A stretch of 64,000 nucleotides of DNA from Micromonospora zingiberis (GTDB taxonomy: Bacteria > Actinomycetota > Actinomycetes > Mycobacteriales > Micromonosporaceae): contig NZ_SJJR01000004.1 in the NCBI RefSeq assembly GCF_004331455.1, positions 310,001 to 374,000 of the forward strand. The letters run 5' to 3'. Shown one piece after another: positions 16,227 to 24,420 of the stretch (the stretch's first letter is position 1; every line of letters starts with the position of its first letter). The notes under the pieces are model-generated. The model saw nothing but the letters and a program-made list of their open reading frames with translations. It ran no database searches and was not told the origin of the DNA. Position numbers and translations under genes: made by a program.

Positions 16227-17477
16227 CTATTCCGATGTCATCCGCTCCGCCGGTGCGGGCGGGTCCGGCGCGGGGGTCTGCCAGGGCGCGACGGCCCACG
16301 CCACCCCCGACTCGGATGGCAGTTCGCCGTGCTCGGCGGCCCGGCGCAGCACCTCGTTGACGCCCCGGATGCGCAGCACCCGCTGCGCGCCCTCGCCGAC
16401 CGCGTCGACCAGGCCGCCGCCGAGCAGCGTCGGCTCGGGCGCCGCCTGTAGCGCGGTCAGCACCGCCGTGAACGGGGCGGTCCGGGCCAGCGGTGCGATC
16501 AGCGCAACCCGGTGGTCGGCCCGATGGGCGAGCAGGTTCTCCAGCAGCCCCCGCCGGCCGGGCACCTCGCGCGGGCCCGGATCGCCGGGCAACGACAGCC
16601 GGTCGGTCGGGTACTCCAGCACCGCCCGGCCGGCACTGCCGGTGACGATCACTTCCCCGGCGACGAAGTCCTCCCCGGCCAGGGTCACCGCGGCCACGAT
16701 CGGTGGACCGACCGCCGGTCGCAGCCGTAGCACCGCCGTGTCGTCGACCTCGATCGGTCGCACCCGGTACCGCTCCACCTCGATGCGGGCCGGATCCACC
16801 GGGTGGCCGGTGACCGCCTCGGCGACCGCCAGGCACTGCATGACCGCATGTGCCAACGGGTTGGCCAGCGCGCCGTCGAGCACCGGCCGGCCGTCGAGGT
16901 GACGCCGGCCGGCCCATGGGGCGCGGGCGTAGTACGCGTCCGGCCGTTGCCAGGCCGCGACGGTCGCGATGCCGGTGACCGTACCGAGCCGGCCCGCGCT
17001 CACCGCGTCGGTGAGCGCGGTGAGTGCCGCCGAGCCGAGCGCCTGGAACCCGACCTGCGCCACCCGGCCGGTGCTGGCCAACGCGTCGGCCAGTTCCTCG
17101 TGTTCGGTGCTGGACAGCACCGGTGGCTTCTCCAGCAGCAGGTCGGCACCGGCGGCCACCGCGTCCCGGGCGATCGACAGATGGGTGTGCGGTGGGGTGC
17201 AGATCACCACCACGTCCGGCGCGACCTCGGCGAGCATCGTCCGGTGGTCGGTGAAGACCCGGGTGCCGGCCGGCACCGGCGCGGCCGGCTCCTCCTCGAT
17301 CGGCCGGGGATCGACCAGGGCGACCAGCCGCAGCCGCCCCGCGACGTGCAGCGGGCCGATCACCCGCCGGTGCCAGCGACCGTGCCCGTTGGCCCCGATC
17401 AGTGCCACGCGTGCGGTGTTAATAGGGGGCCCTTCCTCTACACCAGGCGTTAATAAGGTGCCCTTCCTTACGTTCAT
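16227..17477 (-). CDS. Gfo/Idh/MocA-family oxidoreductase
   Basis: A 416-residue NAD(P)-dependent sugar oxidoreductase. The Rossmann motif is VALIGANGHGRWH and the family EKP motif is LLLEKPPVL. It is the last gene of the uronate operon. The ATG at 17477 overlaps the previous stop (ATGA), but the first 20 or so codons are a translated copy of the GGGGCCC/TTAA repeat (MNVRKGTLLTPGVEEGPP). A GTG at 17408, directly before ALIGANG, gives the length expected for the Rossmann domain. Which start is used is open; both are in frame. The substrate is probably a sugar or sugar acid related to pectin breakdown (inference). Confidence 0.85.
   Translation of the reverse strand: MNVRKGTLLTPGVEEGPPINTARVALIGANGHGRWHRRVIGPLHVAGRLRLVALVDPRPIEEEPAAPVPAGTRVFTDHRTMLAEVAPDVVVICTPPHTHLSIARDAVAAGADLLLEKPPVLSSTEHEELADALASTGRVAQVGFQALGSAALTALTDAVSAGRLGTVTGIATVAAWQRPDAYYARAPWAGRRHLDGRPVLDGALANPLAHAVMQCLAVAEAVTGHPVDPARIEVERYRVRPIEVDDTAVLRLRPAVGPPIVAAVTLAGEDFVAGEVIVTGSAGRAVLEYPTDRLSLPGDPGPREVPGRRGLLENLLAHRADHRVALIAPLARTAPFTAVLTALQAAPEPTLLGGGLVDAVGEGAQRVLRIRGVNEVLRRAAEHGELPSESGVAWAVAPWQTPAPDPPAPAERMTSE
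17417..17471. repeat. Composite GGGGCCC/TTAA repeat, family D, copy 2
   Basis: Second copy of the element at 14552-14605, in opposite orientation: GTTAATAGGGGGCCCTTCCT, a CTACA spacer, then GTTAATAAGGTGCCCTTCCT. It sits across the junction of two overlapping genes and is read in frame as the possible N-terminus of the oxidoreductase. Confidence 0.8.
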
Positions 17478-18961
17478 GCCGCGCTGGTGAGGGTTGCGCG
17501 GGTGCCGTGGCGGGTGAGGTCGGCGAGCCAGGCGGTCACGTCGGCGCGGACCGTCTCGTCGGCGGCCACCTCGGGCGGCACGACCTCGTCGAGGGCGAAC
17601 ACCGCCGCCACCGTGTCGGCGGGGGACGCGGCGCCGGCCAGGGCGGTCCGGATGCGGTCCGCGAGCGGGTCGTCCAGGGGCAGCGTACGGCCGTCGTCGG
17701 CGGTGCCCTGGGCGAACCGGATCCAGGCGGCGACGACCAGCGCCGCCCAGCGTGCCGAACGGCCGGCGGCCCGCAGGTCGGCGACGGTGTGCAGGATCCG
17801 CTGCGGCAGCTTCTGCGAGCCGTCCATCGCCACCTGGAGCGTGCGGTGCCGGATGGCCGGGTTGCCGAAGCGTGCCAGCACCTGTTCGCCGTAGGCCACC
17901 ACGTCGACGTCGTCCGGCGGGGTGAAGCTGGCCGCCACGTCCTCGGCGATCAGCCGGCGCAGCACGGTGGCCAGGTGGGGCAGCGCGAGGGCGTCCGCGA
18001 TCGTCTCGCAACCGGCCAGCGCGCCGAGGTACGCGGCGGCCGAGTGCACCCCGTTGAGCGTACGCAGTTTCAGCCGCTCCCACGGCCCGGCGTCGGCGCA
18101 GAGCACCGCGCCGGCCTGTTCCCAGGCCGGCCGGCCGCCGGGAAAGTCGTCCTCGATGACCCACTGGGTGTACGGCTCGGCCGCCACTGCCGCGAGATCC
18201 TCGACCCCGAGCGCCCGCCGGGCCGCCGACAGGGTTTCCGCCGTGCTGGCCGGGACGATCCGGTCCACCATCGTGCCCGGGAAGCCGACCTGCGCGCCGA
18301 CCCAGTCGACGGCCGGTTGCGGTGCGCCCGCGTACGCCAGGGCGTGGCTGACCAGGCCGCGTAGCCGGCGGCCGTTGGCGGGCAGGTTGTCGCAGCTGAC
18401 CAGGGCGATCGGCCCGGCGTCGGCGGCGGCCCGGGCCAGCAGTCCGCGCACCAGCAACCCCGGCACGGTGGCCGGCGGTCGGTCGGTGGTCAGGTCGGCC
18501 ACCAGCGCCGGATCCGGGCGCAGCGTCCCGCCGGCCGGGTCGAGCTGGTACGCCTTCTCCGTCACCGTGAGCGTGACCACCCGGATCGCCGGGTCGGCCA
18601 GCAGCGCCACCACCGCCTGCGGGTCGGCCGTGGCCAGCCGCACCCCGGCCAGCGCCCCGATCACCCGGGTGTGCTGGTCGGCCGCCGACAGGGTGCTGAC
18701 GCTGAACAGGTTGTCCTGCGCGGTCAGCACCCGGACCAGTTCGGCGTTGCGCGGTGCCACCCCGACGACGCCCCAGTCCCCGCCGGCCCGGGCCACCGCC
18801 TGCTCGGTGTAGACCGCCTGGTGGGCCCGGTGGAACGCGCCGAGTCCCAGGTGGACCATGCCGACCGGCACGGTGCCGGGGCGCACCAGTGGACGGGCGT
18901 CGATTGGCAGTCGGCGCAGCGCCCCGAGGTCGAGCCGGGACGCGCCCACGGTCACCGCCAT
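17474..18961 (-). CDS. Mannitol dehydrogenase-family protein, probable fructuronate reductase
   Basis: A 495-residue polyol-type long-chain dehydrogenase. The N-terminal nucleotide-binding region has GMVHLGLGAFHRAHQAVYT, and the catalytic motif K-x5-N-x2-H is seen as KLRTLNGVH. Members include UxuB (D-fructuronate to D-mannonate), UxaB and mannitol dehydrogenase. Its place two genes after glucuronate isomerase makes fructuronate reductase the best reading. The ATG at 18961 overlaps the previous gene by 10 bases; a GTG at 18955 is an alternative. Confidence 0.85.
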   Translation of the reverse strand: MAVTVGASRLDLGALRRLPIDARPLVRPGTVPVGMVHLGLGAFHRAHQAVYTEQAVARAGGDWGVVGVAPRNAELVRVLTAQDNLFSVSTLSAADQHTRVIGALAGVRLATADPQAVVALLADPAIRVVTLTVTEKAYQLDPAGGTLRPDPALVADLTTDRPPATVPGLLVRGLLARAAADAGPIALVSCDNLPANGRRLRGLVSHALAYAGAPQPAVDWVGAQVGFPGTMVDRIVPASTAETLSAARRALGVEDLAAVAAEPYTQWVIEDDFPGGRPAWEQAGAVLCADAGPWERLKLRTLNGVHSAAAYLGALAGCETIADALALPHLATVLRRLIAEDVAASFTPPDDVDVVAYGEQVLARFGNPAIRHRTLQVAMDGSQKLPQRILHTVADLRAAGRSARWAALVVAAWIRFAQGTADDGRTLPLDDPLADRIRTALAGAASPADTVAAVFALDEVVPPEVAADETVRADVTAWLADLTRHGTRATLTSAA

Positions 18962-20253
18962 GCCGGGCCGTCCGGGAAGCCGAAGGTGGCGATCGACTCG
19001 GGGTGCATGGTGGCGCTGTACCCGGGCTCGGTCGGCAGCAGGTATCGCCCGTCGCGGGTGCGTACCGGGTCGACGAAGTGTTCGTGCAGGTGGTCGACGT
19101 ACTCCACCATCCGGCCGTCGAGGCTGGTGCCCACCCGCAGGTAGTCGAAGATCGCCAGGTGCTGGACGTACTCGCAGAGCCCGACCCCACCGGCGTGCGG
19201 GCAGATCGGCACCCCGAACTTCGCGGCCAGCAGGATCTCGGCGAGCACCTCGTTGACCCCGCCGACCCGGCAGGCGTCGATCTGCATCACGCCGATCGCC
19301 TCGGCCTGCAACAACTGCTTGAAGATGACCTTGTTGGCGGCCACCTCGCCGGTGGCCACCCGGCACCGCCCGCCGGTCAGCTCGGTCACCGCGCGGGCGA
19401 TCCGGGCGTGGCCGAGGATGTCGTCGGCGTGCGTCGGCTCCTCGATCCAGTACGGGTCGACCTCGGCCAGCGCCGTCATGTTGGTGATCGCCTCGTCGAC
19501 GTCCCACACCTGGTTGGCGTCCATCATCAGCAGCGCGTCCGGGCCGATCTCCGCCCGGATGATCCGGGCCCGCCGCAGGTCGTCGGCGGGCGGCCCGCCG
19601 ACCTTCATCTTCATCGCCCGCCAGCCCTGCGCGTACGCCGCGCGGGTCAGTGCCCGCACCTTGTCGTCGGGGTAACCCAGCCAACCCACCGACGTGGTGT
19701 ACGACGGGAAACCATCGCGCTCCAGCACGGCCAGCCGGTCGGCGAGCCCGTCGCGTCCCTTGTCCAGGATGGCGGTCGCCTCGTCGGCGGTGAGCGCGTC
19801 GGTGATGTGCCGGAAGTCGACGTTGGCCACCAGCTCCTCGGTGGACAACTCGGCCAGGTAGCGCCACATCGGCTTGCCGGCGAGCTTGGCCCGCAGATCC
19901 CACACCGCGTTGACCAGCGCGCCGGTGGCCATGTGGATGACCCCCTTCTCCGGGCCCAGCCAGCGCAGTTGGACGTCGGCGACGAGGGAGCGCCAGAAGA
20001 CCACCGGCTCGGCGGTGATCTCGGCGACGGTACGACCGACCACGTGGTGGGCCAGGGCGCGTACCGCCGCGCAGGTGATCTCGTTGCCGCGGCCGTTGGT
20101 GAAGGTGAACCCGGCGCCGGTCGGACCGTCGTCGGTGCTCAGCTCGACGTAGGTGGCCGAGTAGTCACCCCGGTTGATCGCGTCGGAGCCGTCGCCGCTG
20201 GCGGCGGTGGGAAACCGCACGTCGTGCACGGTGACGTCGGTGATGGTGGTCAT
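18952..20253 (-). CDS. Enolase-superfamily sugar-acid dehydratase, L-fuconate dehydratase-like
   Basis: A 433-residue enzyme of the mandelate racemase/enolase superfamily. All catalytic residues expected for the fuconate dehydratase group are visible: K215 and K217 (MKMKVGG), metal ligands D245 (MDANQ), E271 or E272 (WIEEPT) and E303 (TGEVAANK), and H353 (CPHAGG). It should remove water from a sugar acid to give a 2-keto-3-deoxy acid. It takes the place that mannonate dehydratase UxuA has in the classical uronate pathway, so the substrate may be D-mannonate rather than L-fuconate (inference). ATGA overlap with the isomerase gene. Confidence 0.88.
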   Translation of the reverse strand: MTTITDVTVHDVRFPTAASGDGSDAINRGDYSATYVELSTDDGPTGAGFTFTNGRGNEITCAAVRALAHHVVGRTVAEITAEPVVFWRSLVADVQLRWLGPEKGVIHMATGALVNAVWDLRAKLAGKPMWRYLAELSTEELVANVDFRHITDALTADEATAILDKGRDGLADRLAVLERDGFPSYTTSVGWLGYPDDKVRALTRAAYAQGWRAMKMKVGGPPADDLRRARIIRAEIGPDALLMMDANQVWDVDEAITNMTALAEVDPYWIEEPTHADDILGHARIARAVTELTGGRCRVATGEVAANKVIFKQLLQAEAIGVMQIDACRVGGVNEVLAEILLAAKFGVPICPHAGGVGLCEYVQHLAIFDYLRVGTSLDGRMVEYVDHLHEHFVDPVRTRDGRYLLPTEPGYSATMHPESIATFGFPDGPAWR

Positions 20254-21677
20254 GAGAACTCTCCGAACTTGAAGACCTTCTTCGGCAGCCGGTACGCGAG
20301 GTCGACGATGGTCTCGGCGGCCTCGTCCATGGGCAGCCGGTGCTCGGCGACCAGCCGGGCCAGGAATCCGGCGTCGATGCGGCGGGCCACGTCGTGGCGG
20401 ACCGGGATGGAGCAGAACGCGCGGGTGTCGTCGACGAACCCGGCGGTGTTGTAGAAGCCGGCGGTCTCGGTGACGGTCTCCCGGAACCGGCGCAGCACCT
20501 CGGGGGAGTCCAGGAACCACCAGGGCGCACCGAGCAGCAGGGCGGCGTACCCGCCCGCGAGGGGGGCCAGTTCCCGGGTGAAGGTGTCCTCGTCCAGGGT
20601 GTAGAGCACCACCCGCAGCCGGGGGTCGTTGCCGTAGGCGTCCAGCAGCGGCGCCAGCGCGTGCACGTACTCGGTGACCTGCGGGACGTCGCCGCCGACG
20701 TCGCGGCCGTGCCGGGCGTACAGCCACCGATTGTGGTTGCGGACCGCGCCGGGGTGCAGCTGCATGACCAGCCCGTCGTCCAGCGACATCCGGGCGAACT
20801 CCAGCAGCATGTGCGCCTGGAACGCCTCGGTGTCACCCGGTTCGGCCCGGCCCCGGCGGGCCCGGTCGAACAGCGCCGCCGCGTCCGCGCCGAGATCGAC
20901 GGTACGGGCGGTGAGGTGCCCGTGGTCCGACGAGGTGGCCCCGGCGGCGATGAACGCCTCCCGGCGCGAGCGCAGCGCGGCCAGGTAGCCGGCGTACGTG
21001 CCGGTGTCCTCGCCGGTGATCTCGCCGAGCCGGTCGACGTTGGCCGCCCAGTCCCCGAACTCCAGGTCGACCACGTTGTCCGGGCGGAACGTGGTGACCA
21101 CGCGGCCGCCCGGCCCGCCCCACCCGTCGGCGGCGAGCTTGGCGTGTCGGCCCAGGTCGTCCAGGGGCGACTCGGTGGTGGCCAGCACCTCGATGTTGAA
21201 CCGCTCGAACAGCGCCCGGGGCCGGAAGTCGGGTTCGGCGAGCCGGGCGGCGAGGGCGTCGTACACCTCGTCGGCGGTCTGCGGCGACAGCCGGGTGTCG
21301 ACGCCGAACACCTCGGTGAAGGTCTGTTCCAGCCACAGCCGCGACGGGGTGCCCCGGAACAGGTGCCAGTGCTCGGCGAAGCGGCGCCAGATCCGTCGCC
21401 CGTCGGTCTGCACCGGGGTGCCGTCGCGGGTGGGTACCCCCAGTTCGGCCGGGAGCACGCCCTGGCTGAACAGCATCCGGGTCAGGTAGTGGTCGGGCAC
21501 GATGAGCAGCTGTGCCGGGTCGGGGAACGGCTGGTCCTCGGCCAGTAGTGCCGGGTCGACGTGCCCGTGCGGTGAGATGATCGGCAACCGCGCCACCAGC
21601 GCGTACAGCTCCCGGGCCAGTGCGCGTTGGCTCGGTTCGGCGGGTAGGAGCAGGTCTGGTCGGGTCGAGGTGGGCAC
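20250..21677 (-). CDS. uxaC: Glucuronate isomerase
   Basis: A 475-residue isomerase of normal length, converting D-glucuronate to D-fructuronate (and D-galacturonate to D-tagaturonate). Family landmarks are the early metal-site motif ISPHGHVDP, LFRGTPSRLWLE, the ELGVPTRDG region and, near the end, GFVDDTRAFCSIPVRHD. The start is GTG at 21677. It follows the first Gfo/Idh gene by 24 bases and overlaps the dehydratase gene as ATGA, so it is in the middle of the uronate operon. Confidence 0.93.
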   Translation of the reverse strand: MPTSTRPDLLLPAEPSQRALARELYALVARLPIISPHGHVDPALLAEDQPFPDPAQLLIVPDHYLTRMLFSQGVLPAELGVPTRDGTPVQTDGRRIWRRFAEHWHLFRGTPSRLWLEQTFTEVFGVDTRLSPQTADEVYDALAARLAEPDFRPRALFERFNIEVLATTESPLDDLGRHAKLAADGWGGPGGRVVTTFRPDNVVDLEFGDWAANVDRLGEITGEDTGTYAGYLAALRSRREAFIAAGATSSDHGHLTARTVDLGADAAALFDRARRGRAEPGDTEAFQAHMLLEFARMSLDDGLVMQLHPGAVRNHNRWLYARHGRDVGGDVPQVTEYVHALAPLLDAYGNDPRLRVVLYTLDEDTFTRELAPLAGGYAALLLGAPWWFLDSPEVLRRFRETVTETAGFYNTAGFVDDTRAFCSIPVRHDVARRIDAGFLARLVAEHRLPMDEAAETIVDLAYRLPKKVFKFGEFS

Positions 21678-21701
21678 GGGGTGCGACTCCTGGGGTAGAG
21701 G

Positions 21702-23030
21702 TCAGTCGAGGGTGAGCAGGTCGGCGACCCGTACGGGGGCGCCGGTGTCGAAGGACCGGTTCGCGGCCAGGCCGGTGAGCAGGGCCAACGCGCCGTCACG
21801 GGCGCTGGCCGCGCGGTGCAGCGGGTCGGGTACGCCGCCGAAGATCACCTGGGTCATCCGGGCGTCGGCTCCGCCGTGGCCGTGTCGGGTGTACCCGTCG
21901 ACCTCGATGCGTCGTGGCGGGGACCAGAAGGGGCGCAGGGTCAGCGTGGCCGAGCCACCCTCGGCGGCGGCCTGGTCGCCGTGCAGGGCGGCGCCCTTGA
22001 GCGCGCCGGCCGCGGCGGGGCTGACGTACTCGCTCTCGCTGACCTCCAGTTCGAGGCGGCCCCGGCTGCCGTTGACCATCACCCGGTAGCCCTCCCAGGG
22101 CGCGTACGCGGTGAGGTGGTAGGTCATGGTGGCGCCGGTGGAGTAGGTGGCCAGCACCGCCATGTCGTCCTCGATGCTGACGCCGGGGGCGAAGACGTTG
22201 CGGTCGCGGTGGTAGCCGTCGGCGGACTCGGCGTCGAGGTACAGCTCACGCAGCCGGGGGTGCTCGGCCAGGTGCAGCGCGAACGGGTCGTCGGCGGCGT
22301 CGGGGGAGGCGTGCGCCCGGTCGTAGTCGCGGGCGTAGCCGTGCCGAAGTCCGTTCTCGCCGTAGAAGAACAGCCGACCGGCGGCGTACACCTGCACGGG
22401 TGTGGCGGAAAGCCACCAGTTGACCAGGTCGAAGTGATGGCTGGCCTTGTGCACCATCAGCCCGCCGGAGCTGGCCTTGTCGCGGTGCCAGCGGCGGAAG
22501 TAGTCGGCGCCGTGGCGGACGTCGAGCAGCCATTCGAAGTGCACCGAGCCGATCTCGCCGACCGCACCGTCGGCGAGCAGCCGCCGCAACTGCTCGTGCA
22601 ACGGGTTGTAGCGGTAGTTGAAGGCGACGGTGACGCGCCGGCCGGTGCGCCGCACCGCGTCGAGGATGCGTTGGCAGCGCCGGGTGTCGGTGGTCATCGG
22701 CTTCTCGGTGACCACGTCGCAGCCGGCGTCCAGGGCGGCCACCACGTACTCGTCGTGGGTGACGTCCACCGAGGTGACCAGGACGACGTCGACTCGTTCC
22801 TTGGCCAGCATCGCGGTGAAGTCGCCAGCGTGGTACGTGGGTACGCGCGGGTGGCCGAGTTCGGCGAGCCACCGGTTGTGGGCGTCCATCCGGGCCTGGT
22901 TGACGTCGGCGAAGGCGACCAGTTCGGCGGTGTCGGCGTGGTCGCGGACCAGTGCGCGGACGAACATCTCGGCGCGGGCGCCGGTGCCGACCACGGCGTA
23001 CCGGGCCGGCCTGCCGGGTTGCGGTGACAC
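21702..23030 (-). CDS. Gfo/Idh/MocA-family oxidoreductase
   Basis: A 442-residue oxidoreductase, first gene of the uronate operon. It shows the N-terminal fold YAVVGTGARAEMFVRAL, the EKP motif CDVVTEKPMTTD and the substrate-loop region GGLMVHKASHHFDLVNWW. The GTG at 23030 is preceded by a clear GAGGAGG site. Proteins of this shape include dehydrogenases and glycosidase-like Gfo/Idh enzymes, so the reaction cannot be fixed. Its promoter overlaps a 14-base LacI-type operator centred at the transcription start. Confidence 0.88.
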   Translation of the reverse strand: MSPQPGRPARYAVVGTGARAEMFVRALVRDHADTAELVAFADVNQARMDAHNRWLAELGHPRVPTYHAGDFTAMLAKERVDVVLVTSVDVTHDEYVVAALDAGCDVVTEKPMTTDTRRCQRILDAVRRTGRRVTVAFNYRYNPLHEQLRRLLADGAVGEIGSVHFEWLLDVRHGADYFRRWHRDKASSGGLMVHKASHHFDLVNWWLSATPVQVYAAGRLFFYGENGLRHGYARDYDRAHASPDAADDPFALHLAEHPRLRELYLDAESADGYHRDRNVFAPGVSIEDDMAVLATYSTGATMTYHLTAYAPWEGYRVMVNGSRGRLELEVSESEYVSPAAAGALKGAALHGDQAAAEGGSATLTLRPFWSPPRRIEVDGYTRHGHGGADARMTQVIFGGVPDPLHRAASARDGALALLTGLAANRSFDTGAPVRVADLLTLD

Positions 23031-23053
23031 GGACCGATCCTCCTCGATCTCTG

Positions 23054-23067
23054 TGCAAACCTTTGCA
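23054..23067. promoter_or_regulatory. LacI-type operator of the uronate operon
   Basis: The inverted repeat TGCAAACCTTTGCA covers the predicted transcription start of the minus-strand operon. A second site of the same kind lies in the promoter of the divergent LacI gene, so both are probably bound by that repressor. Confidence 0.7.
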
Positions 23068-23071
23068 GTGA

Positions 23072-23100
23072 AGTAACCACGCTCGATCGCTCGACGTCAA
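23072..23100 (-). promoter_or_regulatory. Promoter of the uronate operon
   Basis: On the minus strand TTGACG (23095-23100), a 17-base spacer and GTTACT (23072-23077) give a start near 23065, inside the operator at 23054-23067. Confidence 0.5.
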
Positions 23101-23194
23101 CGGCGAGCCAGCAATCGGCGGCTTTTGCGGTAATTGATGAGTATTGGAGCGCATGGTGAGTGCTGCGCCGAAACGCAGCTGTAACCATCCGCCG

Positions 23195-23223
23195 TTGACA
23201 CTGGAGCAACCGTTTGCATTAAT
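23195..23223 (+). promoter_or_regulatory. Promoter and operator of the LacI/transporter operon
   Basis: TTGACA (23195-23200), a 17-base spacer and ATTAAT (23218-23223) form a good promoter. The spacer contains GCAACCGTTTGCA (23206-23218), a second version of the operator found on the divergent side, which implies autoregulation. Confidence 0.65.
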
Positions 23224-23267
23224 TGGCGGCACCCGTGACCGCCGACACATCGACGAAGGGGGCCGCA

Positions 23268-24401
23268 GTGCCAGTCACGATCCGGGACGTCGCGCGGGCC
23301 TCCGGCGTACACATCTCCACCGTCTCCCGCACCTTCTCCGCACCCCACCTGGTCAACCCGGAGACGCGGGTACGGGTGCTCGCCTGCGCCGAGGATCTGG
23401 GCTATCGGCCCAACCGGGCCGCCCGCGCCCTCATCACCGGCCGTACGCACAACATCGGGCTGATCATCGCCGACATCGCCAACCCGTTCTTCCCGCCGCT
23501 GATCAAGGCGGCGGAAAGTCAGGCCCGGCACCGCGATTACCACGTCTTCGTGGCCGACACCAACGAGGACGCCGCCGCCGAGGAGGAACTCGTCCACGCC
23601 CTGGCCAAGCAGGTCGACGGGGTGCTGCTGTGCAGCCCACGGATGAGCAACAGCCTGATCGAGCAGCTCAGCCGGGAGGTTCCGCTGGTGGTGGTCAACC
23701 GCCAGTTGGCCGGTCTGCCGTGCGTGCTGATGGACGTCGGTCAGGGCGCCCGGTCGGCCATCGAGCACCTGGCCGGCCTGGGGCACCGGGAGATCGCCCT
23801 GCTCGGCGGGCCGCGTGGTTCCTGGACCAGCCGGGAACTCCGGCGGGCCGCCGGAGTGGCGGCCCGGGCGGCCGGCGCGGACCTGACCGTGCTCGGTCCC
23901 AACCCGCCCACCGAGCACGGTGGCCTGGCCCAGGCGGAGCAGGTTCGCCGGGCCGGGGTGACCGCCGTGCTCGCCTACAACGATCTGATGGCGATCGGCC
24001 TCCTGGAGGGGCTCGACGCACTCGGGGTCGCGGTGCCGGGGGAGGTGAGTGTCGTCGGGGTCGACGACATCTCACTGAGCCGGCTCACCCGCCCCAAGCT
24101 GACGACGGTGGCCACCCCGACCGCGGCCGCCGGCCGGACGGCCGTCGACATGTTGCTGCAACAGGACACCGATCTCCCGCGCACCGGGCGGGCCAGCGGT
24201 GCCGCCGCCGTGGCAGTCGGCGTCCGTCGCACCACCGCACAGGTAATGCTCCAGACCGAGTTGGTCATCCGCGACTCCACCGGACCGGGACCCTACGCCG
24301 GCCGGGAACGTTCCGGAGCCACTGCCGCAGGCCCGGGCCCGCATCGCCGTGCGGACCCGGGCGGCCCGAGAGTGGCCGCCGGTGACGTCGTCGCCTCCTA
24401 A
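23268..24401 (+). CDS. LacI-family transcriptional regulator of the uronate block
   Basis: A 377-residue repressor. The N-terminal helix-turn-helix reads VTIRDVARASGVHISTVSRTF, with the hinge GYRPNRAARALITGRT, followed by a periplasmic-binding-like sensor domain. The GTG at 23268 is preceded by GAAGGGGG; an upstream in-frame TTG lies inside the promoter and is rejected. A Gly/Pro-rich tail of about 35 residues extends beyond the usual family end. It is divergent from the uronate operon and followed after 19 bases by the transporter genes. The likely inducer is a uronate or oligogalacturonide (inference). Confidence 0.9.
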   Translation: MPVTIRDVARASGVHISTVSRTFSAPHLVNPETRVRVLACAEDLGYRPNRAARALITGRTHNIGLIIADIANPFFPPLIKAAESQARHRDYHVFVADTNEDAAAEEELVHALAKQVDGVLLCSPRMSNSLIEQLSREVPLVVVNRQLAGLPCVLMDVGQGARSAIEHLAGLGHREIALLGGPRGSWTSRELRRAAGVAARAAGADLTVLGPNPPTEHGGLAQAEQVRRAGVTAVLAYNDLMAIGLLEGLDALGVAVPGEVSVVGVDDISLSRLTRPKLTTVATPTAAAGRTAVDMLLQQDTDLPRTGRASGAAAVAVGVRRTTAQVMLQTELVIRDSTGPGPYAGRERSGATAAGPGPHRRADPGGPRVAAGDVVAS

Positions 24402-24420
24402 CGCCAAGGAGTGAGCGCAC

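Noticed and set aside
23223..23267. Upstream in-frame TTG start for the LacI gene at 23223.
   Set aside because: It falls in the -10 region of the promoter and lacks a ribosome-binding site, while the GTG at 23268 has one.
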